Part shown: one piece after another, positions 26,752-37,577 of the stretch
How positions within the stretch are numbered: the first letter of the stretch is position 1
How the letters are laid out: each line of letters opens with the position of its first letter
Assembly: GCF_001640025.1 (NCBI RefSeq)
Contig: NC_031674.1
Coordinates: forward strand, 620,001 to 684,000
Origin: Sugiyamaella lignohabitans
Lineage: Eukaryota; Ascomycota; Dipodascomycetes; Dipodascales; Trichomonascaceae
Direction: 5' to 3'
DNA: 64,000 nucleotides
Translations under genes and position numbers: made by a program
The notes under the pieces: generated by a model
Told to the model about the DNA's origin: nothing
What the model saw: only the letters and a program-made list of their open reading frames with translations
The model's database searches: none

Positions 26752-28849
26752 CATTGTGAACCTGACGTGAGATGCTTTTTGTTTTTTGCACTCTGAGTCC
26801 ACCCAACCCAAGTGCCAATAATGGCATGGAATAACCAGCATACATCAATTTTCCAGAATTTACACCCGAGCTAGCTGTTTTCTCCGGCTAACGATAGTTT
26901 TCCCGAAAGTACTGTGACACAGCTAGCTTTATGAACTTCCTAGTTGTCCCCATTTTAGCCTTCCCACTCTCTTTTATTTTGACTAATTGGTCATCGTAAG
27001 TATAGAATGTCCGAAACCACCAACTATAGAGATCTGAAATGGTTGATCAGATCAAATGGATCCTATCGAAGTTACTATCAAATGTAGACGAAAAGAGAAG
27101 TCAGTTGAGAGCAGCCATTTTGGCTCAATCATTACACAGTCTAACTCCCATCGTATAAAAAAGTGAGTAAATGCTTCCTGTTTCACAAGCCAGCAAGAGT
27201 TAGATCACACGACGAGTCCCCTATAAGATAGATAATCTTGCATATACAGGCCATGCAAACGCACGGATCAGTTTGTTTGAAGTGAGAAATTGTAGATATT
27301 TATACCAATTGAGATTTAGAGAAATTGGCTAAATATTTTATTCAGCCATTGAACGTAGGTAAGTTAAAAAAAGATATACCTGGCAGAAGTTGATTTTATT
27401 TTGTCTATTTTGCACTCAACTTCCTTTGTACATGTGTAAAGAATTCATTACAGGGAAATCATAAAAGTTAAACTAGCGCCTTGTCTTCTAGCATAAACCC
27501 TTTGAGCCAACATAATAGACTTGATATAGTTATTGATTAATTTATTGCAAAACTGTTTACCGTCTCAGTTCTAGGCATCTAATCTATCAATGCATTATAT
27601 CTTATATCATGCATTGCAGGTCTCGATTAATATCCGATCTGCAGAACGATCTCCACAGACGGGCACAGCTGAGTTCACCTCTTTATCCACCTCCTTCACT
27701 ATAATTTGCTAGCAATATCAGTTTTGCTAAGAAACATAAACCAGGATATTACAAGGCGAACTGGTTAGAGGCCCTTTTTCTTAGTACAAGATGAGCAGCT
27801 GAAAGAATATCTTTAGGTGCCACAAACAGGCGGTCAGACGATGCTACGTATAATAAATTTCAAAGCAAATTGGCCATGACTGTTTCTGAGATTGGAAGTG
27901 GAACCAAGCCGGACATAGGTGCACTCGAACATCAGCAGCTCAGCTATTGATTTCAACGATAGGCATATCAAACACAAGTCAGAAAAATATGTAGCGACAT
28001 CGAAGAAATGTAGCCTTTCTCTTCCTACCACACCTATGCCCAAGAGATACCATCATGAAAGCTGACCACTTCTTGCGGAACAGGTTATTAAGACTTGATT
28101 ACTGGAATTTAAATAGTAGCTATTAACCATGATTACAACCGAGCATAATGGTTGTTAAAATCACCGGAAATAAAGAAGAATGTTCCTATATCAGCAGTGT
28201 TTGACGGAGATGTTATCTAACAGAATAGAAATAGGACTCAAAAGATCCATTGGAAATTGACAATCTACCCTGTATCTGCCACCGGCATTCGTCAGCTTGA
28301 ATATCAAGAATGTATAAATAAATTTATTCTTATCTGGTTCTGTGTTTCAGGGATTCCATTTTGATGGTTTGTTCTTGTAACTTCTAAGACAATCATTTGA
28401 GGAGATAAGACCAAGCGCCTCGGGGAAGAGGACTTCCGATAAATTCCGGATTAGTTCAGTCATGCACTGCAGTCGTTTATATTTCAAGGTACGATTTTAC
28501 TGTAACAGAATTATCTAGTCCTTCTACAGAATGACTGTTTATTGTATTTAGTCAGACCTTATGAGTCTTTTGAAACGGTTGTCGACGGAAACGGCGATCT
28601 CAAAATTTTCAAAAAAAAGTAATTAGCATCGTCTTAAAATTCTGCATGCATACATTAATAGCATTTTAAAGGTTTAAAGAAGCGAAAATCAACCGTGATC
28701 GACGACATATGCAAACTTTTCCCTACCTTGACATGCTCGGGAATTACTTATCAAATTGATTCCGTCAAACTCATATAAATCAAATGGATCCACAGTCCTG
28801 CACATAAATCTTATTTTTTTTCTTAACCGAAATTCAAGATAAATCAAAA
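26752..28849. other. 2.1 kb without recognisable gene, upstream of BAT
   Basis: AT-rich, no open frame over 70 codons with recognisable content on either strand, no tRNA and no GC-rich repeat. It presumably includes the promoter of the aminotransferase gene; a T-rich leader lies at 28810-28820. Confidence 0.5.
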
Positions 28850-29974
28850 ATGACTGTCACTTACTCTGAACTTTCTGCCAAGGGACTTGTGATTGAAAAA
28901 CACCCCAATCCAACCCAGTTCGAGAACCACTCGGACCTCCCCTCGTCTCGTGCCACTGATTATCTCTTGGAAGTTACGTGGACCATTGATCAAGGATGGG
29001 GTACTCCTTCTCTTCATCCTTATGGCCCATTATCTTTGGACCCCGCTTCATCAGTTCTTCACTATGCCACCACCTGTTTTGAAGGTATGAAAGCTTACAG
29101 AAGCTTTGATGGCAAGAAGGTCACACTTTTCAGACCTTTGGACAACATTAACAGATTAAACGACTCTTGTGCTAGAGCCAGTTTGCCTCAACTAGAACCC
29201 AATGCTGCTCTTGCTCTTTTGGAGAAGTTCGTTGAGATGGAAGCTCGTTTCATTGCTCCTGGTTCATTCATTTACCTTCGTCCCATGGTCATGGGAACCA
29301 ATGCCCACTTGGGTCTGACCACTCCTACTGAAGCCAAATTCTTGATTATGGCTTCCATGATGCCCAAACTTAATGCTGCTCCCTTGAAGCTGTGCTCTTC
29401 CCCACCAGATCAAATCAGAGCTTGGAAGGGTGGTTTCGGTTACGCCAAGTTAGGTGCCAACTATGGCCCAACTTTGAAGGCCAACAACGAAGCCATTAAG
29501 AACGGTTTTAGTCAAGTACTATGGCTTATGGGTGAAGAGGGTATTGTTACTGAGGCAGGTGGTGCTAACTTCTTTGCCGTCATTAAGAACGAGAAGACTG
29601 GAAAGGACGAGATTATGACATGTCCCCTCACCACCGGAGTCATTCTCCCTGGTGTCACTCGTAGATCGGTTCTCGAGCTTCTCAGAAACAAGTATACTTC
29701 TGAAGGTGTTGAGGTCAACGAAAAGGAGTTCACCATCTCTGACATTGAGAAGGCTTCTGACGAAGGTAGACTTGTTGAGGCCTTTGCTGTTGGTACTGCT
29801 TATTTCATTGCTCCTGTTCAAACCATCCGCACTCCCGCCGGTAAGGACATCTCAGTTCCTATGAGTATCGGAACTAGTGGTGATTATGCTCATTATATCA
29901 AGGAGACTCTTTCTCAAATCATGTGGAGCAAGGTTGAGCACCCCTGGAGCCACCCTGTTGCCTCTGCTCAGTAG
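28850..29974 (+). CDS. BAT2: Branched-chain amino-acid aminotransferase
   Basis: Transfers the amino group between glutamate and leucine, isoleucine or valine, the last step of their synthesis and the first of breakdown. 374 aa, close to yeast Bat2 (376). Hallmarks of fold-type IV PLP enzymes: RATDYLLEVTWT, LHYATTCFEGMKAYRSFDGK, LFRPLDNINRLNDSCARASL, YLRPMVMGTNAHLG, and the PLP lysine K200 in GYAKLGANYGPTLKANNEAI. Then VLWLMGEEGIVTEAGGANFF and the C-terminal GTAYFIAPVQTI. No mitochondrial presequence is evident at the chosen ATG, suggesting the cytosolic form, hence the tentative symbol. No intron. It converges with the ZTA1-like gene, 107 bp apart. Confidence 0.9.
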   Translation: MTVTYSELSAKGLVIEKHPNPTQFENHSDLPSSRATDYLLEVTWTIDQGWGTPSLHPYGPLSLDPASSVLHYATTCFEGMKAYRSFDGKKVTLFRPLDNINRLNDSCARASLPQLEPNAALALLEKFVEMEARFIAPGSFIYLRPMVMGTNAHLGLTTPTEAKFLIMASMMPKLNAAPLKLCSSPPDQIRAWKGGFGYAKLGANYGPTLKANNEAIKNGFSQVLWLMGEEGIVTEAGGANFFAVIKNEKTGKDEIMTCPLTTGVILPGVTRRSVLELLRNKYTSEGVEVNEKEFTISDIEKASDEGRLVEAFAVGTAYFIAPVQTIRTPAGKDISVPMSIGTSGDYAHYIKETLSQIMWSKVEHPWSHPVASAQ

Positions 29975-30081
29975 ACATATATTTAAAATTGCATTTATTT
30001 CATTCACCTACAAAATCCAAATAATTTCTAGCTAAATCATTAGGCTCAGCCTAATGAATCGTTTGTAACGACAATAGATAT

Positions 30082-31155
30082 TTAGATTTGGATAACAAGC
30101 TTACCAGTGGTCTTACCAGATTCTAGATCACTGATTGCTTGAGAGGTCTCAGCAAGGGGATAGACCTTGCTAATGTCAAGTTTAAGATCACCAGAAAGAA
30201 GAAGATCGAAGAACTGTTTGGTAAGAGCCTCCCAATCTTCAGTTGTGGTAAGAGCATTGAAAAGAGAGGGACGTTGAACCTTGATGTTACGTTCAAGTGA
30301 AAGAAGCGAGAACTCAGGGACAACTCCCGAAGCATTACCGAAACTAGCAACAGTTCCACTATTGGCGGTAGATGCAATAGAGATGTTGAAAGTATCCTTT
30401 CCAACACCATCAAGAGTACCAGTAACACCAGCACCATTAGTGATCTCCTTGACTCTAGCAGTGACATCCTCAGTTCTGTAGTTGATAACATGATCAGCAC
30501 CAGCTGCCTTTGCGATTTTAGCCTTTTCTGCAGATGATGTAGTTCCAATGACAGTAGCACCAAAGGCCTTAGCGAGTTGAACAATTAAGGCACCAGTACC
30601 ACCAGCTGCAGCATGAACGAGAACAGAATCACCCTTCTTAAGAGCTACAGACTGAGTAGTAAGCACAAGAGCAGTTAAACCTTGGATCAGACCAGCACCA
30701 ACAGTCTTTGTGTCAAGTCCCTTTGGAATCTTGGTGATCTTGAGGGCCTTGCCAACAGCTTCAATAGCGACATACTCAGCAAAAGCACTGCCAACAAAAC
30801 CAACCTTGTCACCAACAGAGTAGTTAGAGACTTTAGAACCGACCTTAACAACCTCACCAGCACCTTCACGACCCAGGGTTACAGGCAATTGAGCCTTGTA
30901 AATGCCTTTTCTGAAGTAAGTTTCAATGAAATTGACACCAGCATATTCATTCTTGACCAAAACTTGAGTTTCCGTGATTTCTGGAACTGGGATCTCTTCC
31001 AGCTTAACTACCTCGGGTCCACCAGTCTCGTGGATACGAATTGCCTTTTGAGTAGTAGGAATTGCCATTTTAATAGATGATGAAGTAAAGTGACGGTTGA
31101 CTAGCGATAATCTTCTTAAGCCGGTTTGAGTAGTTCTTAATCCAGTTCTTAACAT
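30082..31155 (-). CDS. ZTA1: Zeta-crystallin-type NADPH:quinone oxidoreductase
   Basis: Medium-chain dehydrogenase/reductase of the quinone oxidoreductase family, reducing quinones and reactive carbonyls with NADPH. 357 aa. Family motifs: VLVKNEYAGVNFIETYFRKG, LPVTLGREGAGEVVKVGSKV, cofactor-binding VLVHAAAGGTGALIVQLAKA, GADHVINYRTEDV, C-terminal SGKTTGKLVIQI. No zinc ligands of alcohol dehydrogenases. The first 29 residues (MLRTGLRTTQTGLRRLSLVN...) are rich in Arg, Ser, Thr and Leu with no acidic residue, like a mitochondrial presequence. Met30 starts MAIPTTQKAIRIHETGGPEV, where the conserved enzyme begins. Alternative starts could send one form to mitochondria and one to the cytosol. Confidence 0.9.
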   Translation of the reverse strand: MLRTGLRTTQTGLRRLSLVNRHFTSSSIKMAIPTTQKAIRIHETGGPEVVKLEEIPVPEITETQVLVKNEYAGVNFIETYFRKGIYKAQLPVTLGREGAGEVVKVGSKVSNYSVGDKVGFVGSAFAEYVAIEAVGKALKITKIPKGLDTKTVGAGLIQGLTALVLTTQSVALKKGDSVLVHAAAGGTGALIVQLAKAFGATVIGTTSSAEKAKIAKAAGADHVINYRTEDVTARVKEITNGAGVTGTLDGVGKDTFNISIASTANSGTVASFGNASGVVPEFSLLSLERNIKVQRPSLFNALTTTEDWEALTKQFFDLLLSGDLKLDISKVYPLAETSQAISDLESGKTTGKLVIQI

Positions 31156-31922
31156 AGAATGGAAGATTTACAGACCAATTGATGCTATTTTATACAAATA
31201 AACTGATCTATACTGACAGAATAGTGTAAGTACAGAACGAATTATGGCGCACGATTGCGTGTGTGAAGTTTGGGGTAATCGAAATGACGTTATGTAATCT
31301 TCATTGGATATTTCACAATCCGGAGTAGTTGACGGTGATCACCGGATCGATATAGGACTAAAAGAGACGACGCCGGCCCGACATATCTGATACAGCAATA
31401 GAGTGTTTCACGATCCCGTTCCTGCAGCAAGTTGAGCCCACTATAGCGATGTCGGCTCAACCGACATAGTGGCCCTGCCAATATGTATTTCAAATCTAGC
31501 ATCCAGAAACAGTATCGGGATTTGCCACTATAAACAGCGCTAGTAACTCTCTTTAACTGTATTATTAAGTCTTGCTGATAAATGTTCTACCAACCGACAC
31601 GTCCCTTTTCGTCAGGGTCTGCCAAGTGTTAGTAATATTTAATGCAACATTATTCAATCACCTCAATCAACAGAATCCATTCCCAACGGCACCACATTTC
31701 AGAATTGCAGCTCAAGATTTGTAATCTTTCATGTGGGGTAACGTGAGTGGGGGGGATAAATGCCTCCGGCGGCTGGGGCTCCGCCCCAGACCCCGCTGCT
31801 CCTCTCGCTACGCTCGAGTCGTTCCGTCTACGGTCCCAGCCATCTCCTGCGAAGCAGGAGCCACGGGGTCTGGGGCGGAGCCCCAGCCACCGGAGGCAGT
31901 TACCCCTGGAGCAAAAAAAAAC
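31156..31922. other. ZTA1 promoter and tRNA-Thr 3' flank
   Basis: No gene seen. It contains a small hairpin ATGTCGG-CTCAA-CCGACAT near 31449-31467 and a complete GC-rich repeat unit at 31761-31899. Confidence 0.5.
31761..31899 (+). repeat. Complete GC-rich repeat unit, 3' of tRNA-Thr
   Basis: About 139 bp: left arm TGCCTCCGGCGGCTGGGGC..., inner motif CTCTCGCTACGCTCGAG, centre TCGTTCCGTCTACGGTCCCA, right hairpin TCCTGCGAAGCAGGA, and right arm ending GCCACCGGAGGCA. It ends 24 bp from the tRNA-Thr 3' end. One of the best-preserved complete units. Confidence 0.93.
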
Positions 31923-32004
31923 TGCCCTTTGTCGGGTTTGAACCGACGATCGCCTCATGACGAGATCGTACGAGTGAGGTGCCTTACCACTTGGCCAAAA
32001 GGGC
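31923..32004 (-). tRNA. tRNA-Thr(CGT) with very short intron
   Basis: Minus strand GCCCTTTTGGCCAAGTGGTA, nearly identical to yeast tRNA-Thr(CGT). Anticodon stem CCTCA/TGAGG, loop CTCGTA with anticodon CGT, an intron of about 10 nt (CGATCTCGTC), T-arm GTCGGTTCAAACCCGAC, acceptor AAGGGC and A. Length 82 nt, 72 when mature. Confidence 0.93.
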
Positions 32005-32159
32005 AATCTCACTGGCGCATTAATAGCGCTCTGAGACAGAAGACCAGGCTGCATAAGTGTCAAGTGTTTTGACTATTGTAACGGGAATTTCTATGGGACC
32101 TATTGACGATCAATTGAGGGTCGATAATTAGTACCAATAGATATATATATGACCTGAAC

Positions 32160-33200
32160 ATGGTGAAACCAAGGGCAAGAAATAATAAACAAAAGGCATT
32201 ATTAAAAAGCTTGGCCAAAAAACGTGCTGGGGCTAAAGAGAATGAAGCAGGATTGGTGAAACCAGCAGCGAAAGATGAAAGTACGAAACTGGATCAGTTG
32301 AGCGACAGGATATCACAACTCGAGCAGTTACGAGATAAGCAACAGAAACGACGGAGGCGGCTTCTATGGGGCGAAGACTATGACGAAGAGGAGTATGGAG
32401 ACGCAGAAGACGAAGAAGGAGACGATGAAGCACAAGCTGATGGGGAAGAGGGTTCGGAAAGATCAGACGAAGAAGACGAAGACGACGAAGAGGAGGTCGA
32501 TGGAGAAGTCGAGAGAGATTCATCATATGAAGAAAGAACTGCTTCTAATAGGCCGATTGTTACAGGACTAGTAACGGAACAAGCTGGTTATAAGCAGAAC
32601 CCAGCAGAACATCGCTATGAACGAGACTATGAAAATGAAGATATACCGGGAGAGTACGACTCTGATTATTTCTCATACTTCATGCCTGAGGAAGAGAAAG
32701 ATTCGTGTAACAAAAGATGTCCGAATCCCGACTGCAAAGACTACTCAATTCTAGCATTAGACAAGTTTGTGATGCCACCAAACCCAGTTCTTGCTAGACC
32801 ATACTGGCCGGCGCTGGGTGCAGTTCTCAGGGGCGGGTTTGAGCTTTATAAACTACATGATAGCCAAGGCAGACCATACGGTCCAGTCAGCGAACATCCC
32901 ATAAATACGAAATGGATGCTCCTGTCGTTTGGAAATAGGGAAGATCTCATTCGAATCGCCCGAGAAGGATGCATTATGGGAGGGTTTCACGGCCAGTACG
33001 TGGCATACGTAGTCCCTGTGGGTAACCGGGGCTACTTCTACAAAGCATTTCGCCGCGACTTCGTTTACCGACGAATGGCCATGTTCCCCCAACCAATCCA
33101 AGACCAGCAAATCCCACTCTCGCGAGCGACGAGCAGAATCCACACCCCGACCGTCATGGACCAGGCCACTTATGACAGACTGGAACAACTGATATGGTAG
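32160..33200 (+). CDS. Unrecognised acidic protein
   Basis: 346 aa, no family recognised. The N-terminus is strongly basic (MVKPRARNNKQKALLKSLAK), then a Lys/Gln-rich helix and an acidic stretch of about 55 residues (about 75-130, Glu/Asp runs). The C-terminal half looks globular: CNKRCPNPDCKDYSI (a possible metal pair CxxxCPxxxC), YWPALGAVLRGGFELYKLHD, KWMLLSFGNREDLIRIAREG and YVAYVVPVGNRGYFYKAFRR. Basic end plus acidic tract would suit a nuclear or nucleolar protein, but this is inference. The stop codon is only 14 bp before a GC-rich repeat unit. It converges on the ECM3-like gene. An uninterrupted ATG-initiated frame and structured composition support a real gene. Confidence 0.75.
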   Translation: MVKPRARNNKQKALLKSLAKKRAGAKENEAGLVKPAAKDESTKLDQLSDRISQLEQLRDKQQKRRRRLLWGEDYDEEEYGDAEDEEGDDEAQADGEEGSERSDEEDEDDEEEVDGEVERDSSYEERTASNRPIVTGLVTEQAGYKQNPAEHRYERDYENEDIPGEYDSDYFSYFMPEEEKDSCNKRCPNPDCKDYSILALDKFVMPPNPVLARPYWPALGAVLRGGFELYKLHDSQGRPYGPVSEHPINTKWMLLSFGNREDLIRIAREGCIMGGFHGQYVAYVVPVGNRGYFYKAFRRDFVYRRMAMFPQPIQDQQIPLSRATSRIHTPTVMDQATYDRLEQLIW

Positions 33201-33214
33201 GACCGACGACCACA

Positions 33215-33349
33215 TGCCTCCGGCGGCTGGGGCGCTGCCCCAGACCCCGTTGCTCCTGCTTCGCAGGAGTTGCTGGGACCCTCACGTCCGACTCGAGCGC
33301 AGCGAGAGGAGCCACGGGGTCTGGGGCAGCGCCCCAGCCGCCGGAGGCA
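33215..33349 (-). repeat. Complete GC-rich repeat unit between convergent stop codons
   Basis: 135 bp, reverse orientation: read on the minus strand it has left arm, CTCTCGCTGCGCTCGAG, centre, TCCTGCGAAGCAGGA and right arm. It fills most of the 194 bp between the stop codons of the unrecognised gene (33200) and the ECM3-like gene (33395). Confidence 0.93.
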
Positions 33350-33394
33350 GCGAGGGGATCACGAGTCCGAGCGAATGAAATATATTTATATAAA

Positions 33395-35200
33395 CTACGA
33401 ACGAGTAGTACCAGCCCAATCTAAAACCTCTAAACTTGCAACGACAATAGCGATTGTGGACGGGAGTGTCAACACGACATAGCCCCAGAAGAGCACGCTA
33501 GCCATCTCTTTTTCAAAGACGCCGTTGAGCTGGCTGATCTGTGAGAGCTGGATGGCAGGAGGCGAGATTGTGAGGATGAAGGCGACTAGTAAGAAGATGG
33601 GGTCGTCAAGAATCGACAGTTTGATGTACTTGACAGACAATGCAATGATGGGCAGCAGGAAGATCGAAGGCAGGATCATTCTGCTGATGAGCGAGGCAAA
33701 CACAATCGAGCTGTGGCGCTTGGATGCGGGTGCAGTCGACTCGTCGGGAGCCAGATTGCTTCCTAGTACTACAAGGATCATGGGAATGGCAATTCCTCCC
33801 ACTTGTGTGACAGCTCCGGTAATGGCATGGTTGACAAAACCGTTGGTCTCGAACAACTCGTGCTTGGCCGCAGGAATGGATGCAACAATAATGGCTATCA
33901 CCATCGACCACAGAGGTGGGTTCATGAACGACAAAAACGACATGAACACCTTTTGTACTGACGATATGATCTTCCGTGATAGTGTTTGTGGCAGTAGCGG
34001 GGTGCTAGCATTACAACTCTCGTCATTACGTGACAGGACAGTTGCGTTTGACGAGATTCGTGATACCACATGCGATGTATGCGATGTGGGTGACGCCAGT
34101 GAGACGGTATTTTCATCACCAACAATCAATGGTGCTGATTCAGAACCGAGTTCGGCAAGACCATTCTCAGATCCAACACGAGTGGAGAAACCAGTCTCTA
34201 CTACAGATGATGACGATGACGACGATGGCGAAGATGCGTTGTCTTCAGTGATGATAACCGGGCTCTTTTGAGGTCCAAGTTGCGACTCAACGTCATCGGC
34301 ATTGACAGCAGAGTAGTCGACACCTCTCTGCTTTCTACGTTTACGGTTGACACTGTGCTTGTTCTTAGCAGTTCCAACATGGGCGCTTTCATTAGCAACA
34401 GCGCCTTCTTCAATGCTACTTATCTCGTCGTCTTCGTCTTCCTCACAGAACTCATCTTCGTCTTTAGGTTTAGCCAGAAGAGTATTATAGCCCCAGGACC
34501 ATCTTAGAATCTGACCAAGTTGCTGGAAAATCAACAGATAAAGAATACCTCTTGAAGCGACATCGTCTTGGTTATCGTCGGGAATATCAGGCCAAGCAAG
34601 CGATGGCAGAGTGTAGGCTAGAGACACAGTCAACGAGACTGGCAGAGAGTTTGAGTTTCCAAACACGGCCATAGCAGTAACGAAGTTGGATTCTCGAAGA
34701 TTGAATCGGAAAATACGCGATGTAATTTTAGCACATAGCATAGAAATACCAGTTGTAATAACAAATAGCACTGGGATAATGGCAATATCTACGAGAGCAG
34801 ATAGTGATAGTGAAGACGCCAGTTTGGAAAAAATCAGACATGGCGTGAAGATTTGTACATTCAGCATAGACACTTGTCTTTGAACAGCAGGAGTCAGGAT
34901 CTTGGCTCGAGCAGCAAAATAACCAAACAAACATATAATTACAGTCTGAGAAACTGCTTGTAAAGTCAGAAAAGACAGGTCCAGATACGATATGTGATCA
35001 TCAGGCCCACCAGGATTAGTACCATTTGAATAAGTATTGATTCCAAAGCTAGCGGAAGCACTGGCGGCAGCAGCAGCAATAGCAGCATTCGATGCCTTTT
35101 CAGTGACTACAGTAGCAAAATGGGGGAACTCGCCCTCATCACTGAAGCTATAAGAAACGAGTCTTAATGGAGAGATATTAGAAACATATTGAGCAGCCAT
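33395..35200 (-). CDS. ECM3: ECM3-like auxin-efflux-carrier family membrane protein
   Basis: 601 aa; yeast Ecm3, a member of the PIN/PILS-like Mem_trans family, is about 613 aa. Membrane segments are seen in two blocks. The N-terminal block begins about residue 75 (FLTLQAVSQTVIICLFGYFA) and includes VQIFTPCLIFSKLASSLSLS and AMAVFGNSNSLPVSLTVSLA. The C-terminal block begins near WSMVIAIIVASIPA and includes GGIAIPMILVVLGSNLAP and ASVLFWGYVVLTLPSTIAIV. Between them lies a long hydrophilic, acidic and Ser-rich loop (about 245-420). This five-plus-five arrangement with a central loop is typical. Yeast Ecm3 is linked to cell-wall organisation; the substrate is unknown. No intron seen. Confidence 0.82.
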   Translation of the reverse strand: MAAQYVSNISPLRLVSYSFSDEGEFPHFATVVTEKASNAAIAAAAASASASFGINTYSNGTNPGGPDDHISYLDLSFLTLQAVSQTVIICLFGYFAARAKILTPAVQRQVSMLNVQIFTPCLIFSKLASSLSLSALVDIAIIPVLFVITTGISMLCAKITSRIFRFNLRESNFVTAMAVFGNSNSLPVSLTVSLAYTLPSLAWPDIPDDNQDDVASRGILYLLIFQQLGQILRWSWGYNTLLAKPKDEDEFCEEDEDDEISSIEEGAVANESAHVGTAKNKHSVNRKRRKQRGVDYSAVNADDVESQLGPQKSPVIITEDNASSPSSSSSSSVVETGFSTRVGSENGLAELGSESAPLIVGDENTVSLASPTSHTSHVVSRISSNATVLSRNDESCNASTPLLPQTLSRKIISSVQKVFMSFLSFMNPPLWSMVIAIIVASIPAAKHELFETNGFVNHAITGAVTQVGGIAIPMILVVLGSNLAPDESTAPASKRHSSIVFASLISRMILPSIFLLPIIALSVKYIKLSILDDPIFLLVAFILTISPPAIQLSQISQLNGVFEKEMASVLFWGYVVLTLPSTIAIVVASLEVLDWAGTTRS

Positions 35201-35282
35201 CTGGCCTGTGGATGTGGATATTGTTTTTTTGACTTTTGTTTTTACCGGGAACTAAAAGAAATAAAGGATTACTAGTTTGTAA

Positions 35283-35326
35283 TAAACAGATGACCGAAGT
35301 GAGGTAAACAGATGACCGAAGTGAGG
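35283..35326. repeat. 22-bp tandem duplication
   Basis: TAAACAGATGACCGAAGTGA plus GG occurs twice in immediate succession, about 80-125 bp upstream of the ECM3-like ATG. Confidence 0.9.
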
Positions 35327-37400
35327 TGGCGATAGTCGAAGTGGTGTTAGAATTGAATCAAGTACTGAATCTAAAAGTACAAATATACTGGTGTAGTTGA
35401 TGTTTCGAAGTGAATCACAAGTTATCAATACAAACAACAGTCAAAGTCAAAGACACCAGTTAATAAACAATAGATAGGAAATGCGAAGTCAGAAAGAAAC
35501 AGGACGGAACCACTGAACTATACAGTTAGCAGTTTGCTATTAAAGATAAATAAATAAACTTTGTCCTAGAAAGTCGATATTAGACAAAGTTTGAAAAAAC
35601 ACTCGAGTCTATTTCGTGTAATCAAACCAAATCCCGGCTACTAATATTAAAGTATTGGCAAAAGGTTGATTTGTGAAGTTTAGATAATCAGAGCACTAGT
35701 TTGCGGTAGTCACGGGGTCTTATCTATGGATATGCGACAAATGATGAGCCACTAATCCTGGGTGATAACAAATCTGGTTACAGAAAAAATCAAACAATGA
35801 CAAACTAAGAGATGTGGTCCAGCTATATAGCAAAGATAAACGAACACCCCAACACTAGTAGCTTTAGGAAAAAACCGATAAAGAAAAGTAAAAAAGAAAG
35901 CACACTACCCAGATCATGATTAGTTTATATTCGAGAGAGGCAAAACATCGCGAGGCTGTGTCTTAGGCTTCTGCATGCAGGTGGACGTATGTATAATTTA
36001 AGTGTGCTTGGCTGGAATCAACCTGTGCCGGTTGACTCCAGAAGGTGTGCTTCTTGTGCTCGATCCTATTGCGTTAATACTCCTGCAGATAAGCTGGCCA
36101 CGCGAGGAAGCAAGCGAATCTTTTTCCTGGTCCAGATTGGCTCATTTTTGCCTGGCATGAACCGCTACTCCTCGCCAGAATGATCCGGAACTGATCCAAG
36201 AGAAACAAAAACGACGGGCATATGACGAAGGCCATACCACAACTTATGTCGTCACTTTCAACTCCGCGATATTATTATTATTTTTACTCTAAACCACACA
36301 GTCACAATCTGTTCGCCCATAACAGGTCACCCATAGCACCCACCCATAAGAATTCCAGTCCCTCGTCCCACTCACAACATCCCTTTAACTCCTATTGAAC
36401 ACCCATTGAACATTCAATACCCATTCAATTATACCGTACCCAGTGATTTTCTAACTTTTCACTCTCACATAAGCCCCTCAGCCCCTCAGCCTTCATTTGC
36501 CGTTTATCGCTGCCCCCTCCTGCCAAACCGCAGCTAACCCCTCTGCATGTTCCGATAATACTACCCCTCCGCTGCTTTCTGCACGGAACCTCGCATACCT
36601 TAAAAAAATACATGCACTACGAGCAAGTTGATCCATGCCAAAAGGGTGATATTTTTTAATATAAGATGAGAAGCCCATCCGGCCCATTAACCCTGCTCTT
36701 TCTGGCGAAACAGGGGCAAGAATGAGAAGTTTAAATCAGCAACTCTCTTTTGTACAGCCTCACAAAGTTCGTGAAAGTTAAGTGTTCAATAGGAACAATG
36801 TCTGGGCACTGTTTCGGGTTAGGATCAGCCAGAACAAGGCCGTAGCAGTTGGCAAGTGGATCCGATCATTGTTTCAATTTTTTTCAGCAGTCTCAGACGG
36901 ACTGAACTGGTATGGTAACTGGTGGACCATGCCCGCCAGCTGTTGCCCGTCACAATAAAATAAAGCCCCTCCCTCTGCAGCGTGCCCCGCCCCGCCTGGT
37001 GCATATATGCATATATAGCTTAAAAAAAACTGCCAGGATCGCTCAACATAGTCTAAAGCGCCAATCACAGCCAAAGACCGTTTACTCGTGCGAAGATAAC
37101 GAAATAGAACTGGAACAGATAACAAACGGATCGCCGTACCGCAGCCAGCCGACCGCTGCCAGTTTCCAGCACCAGCCTGGCACCAGGTGTACAACCGCCG
37201 GTTGTATCTTTACCGCCCATATCCGCCAAATAATTCCTATTTTTTTTGACCAGACGGGCCTTATCTACCTTGAAATGGCGGAATCTGGTCTCTGGTTCTA
37301 AACAGCCATCGAGCAGCAGGATCTCTTATCAGCGAGCTATCCCAGATAGGAGGATAGTCTGCAGATGACTAGATCAGTAGTGGCACGCGACTGTCTGGAC

Positions 37401-37577
37401 TGCCTCCGGCGGCTGGGGCTCTGCCCCAGACCCCGTAGCTCGCTTCGCTCGAGCGTGGTGTTCCCCCCTGGGACTCTTAGTTTTCACGTGAGTGATACAG
37501 AAGAATTCGGCCACTTCCCCGACGCTCGAGCGAAGCGAGCCACGGGGTCTGGGGCAGAGCCCCAGCCGCCGGAGGCA
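37401..37577. repeat. Inverted pair of GC-rich repeats, 3' of the monooxygenase gene
   Basis: Left unit 37401-37456 and right unit 37521-37577, with matching inner hairpins (CTCGCTTCGCTCGAG and CTCGAGCGAAGCGAG). The spacer between them is longer than in complete units and differs in sequence. It ends 38 bp from the monooxygenase stop codon. Confidence 0.9.

Noticed and set aside
36912..37301. 129-codon open frame as a gene
   Set aside because: Composition and lack of any motif look random; the frame runs through simple TATA-like sequence.
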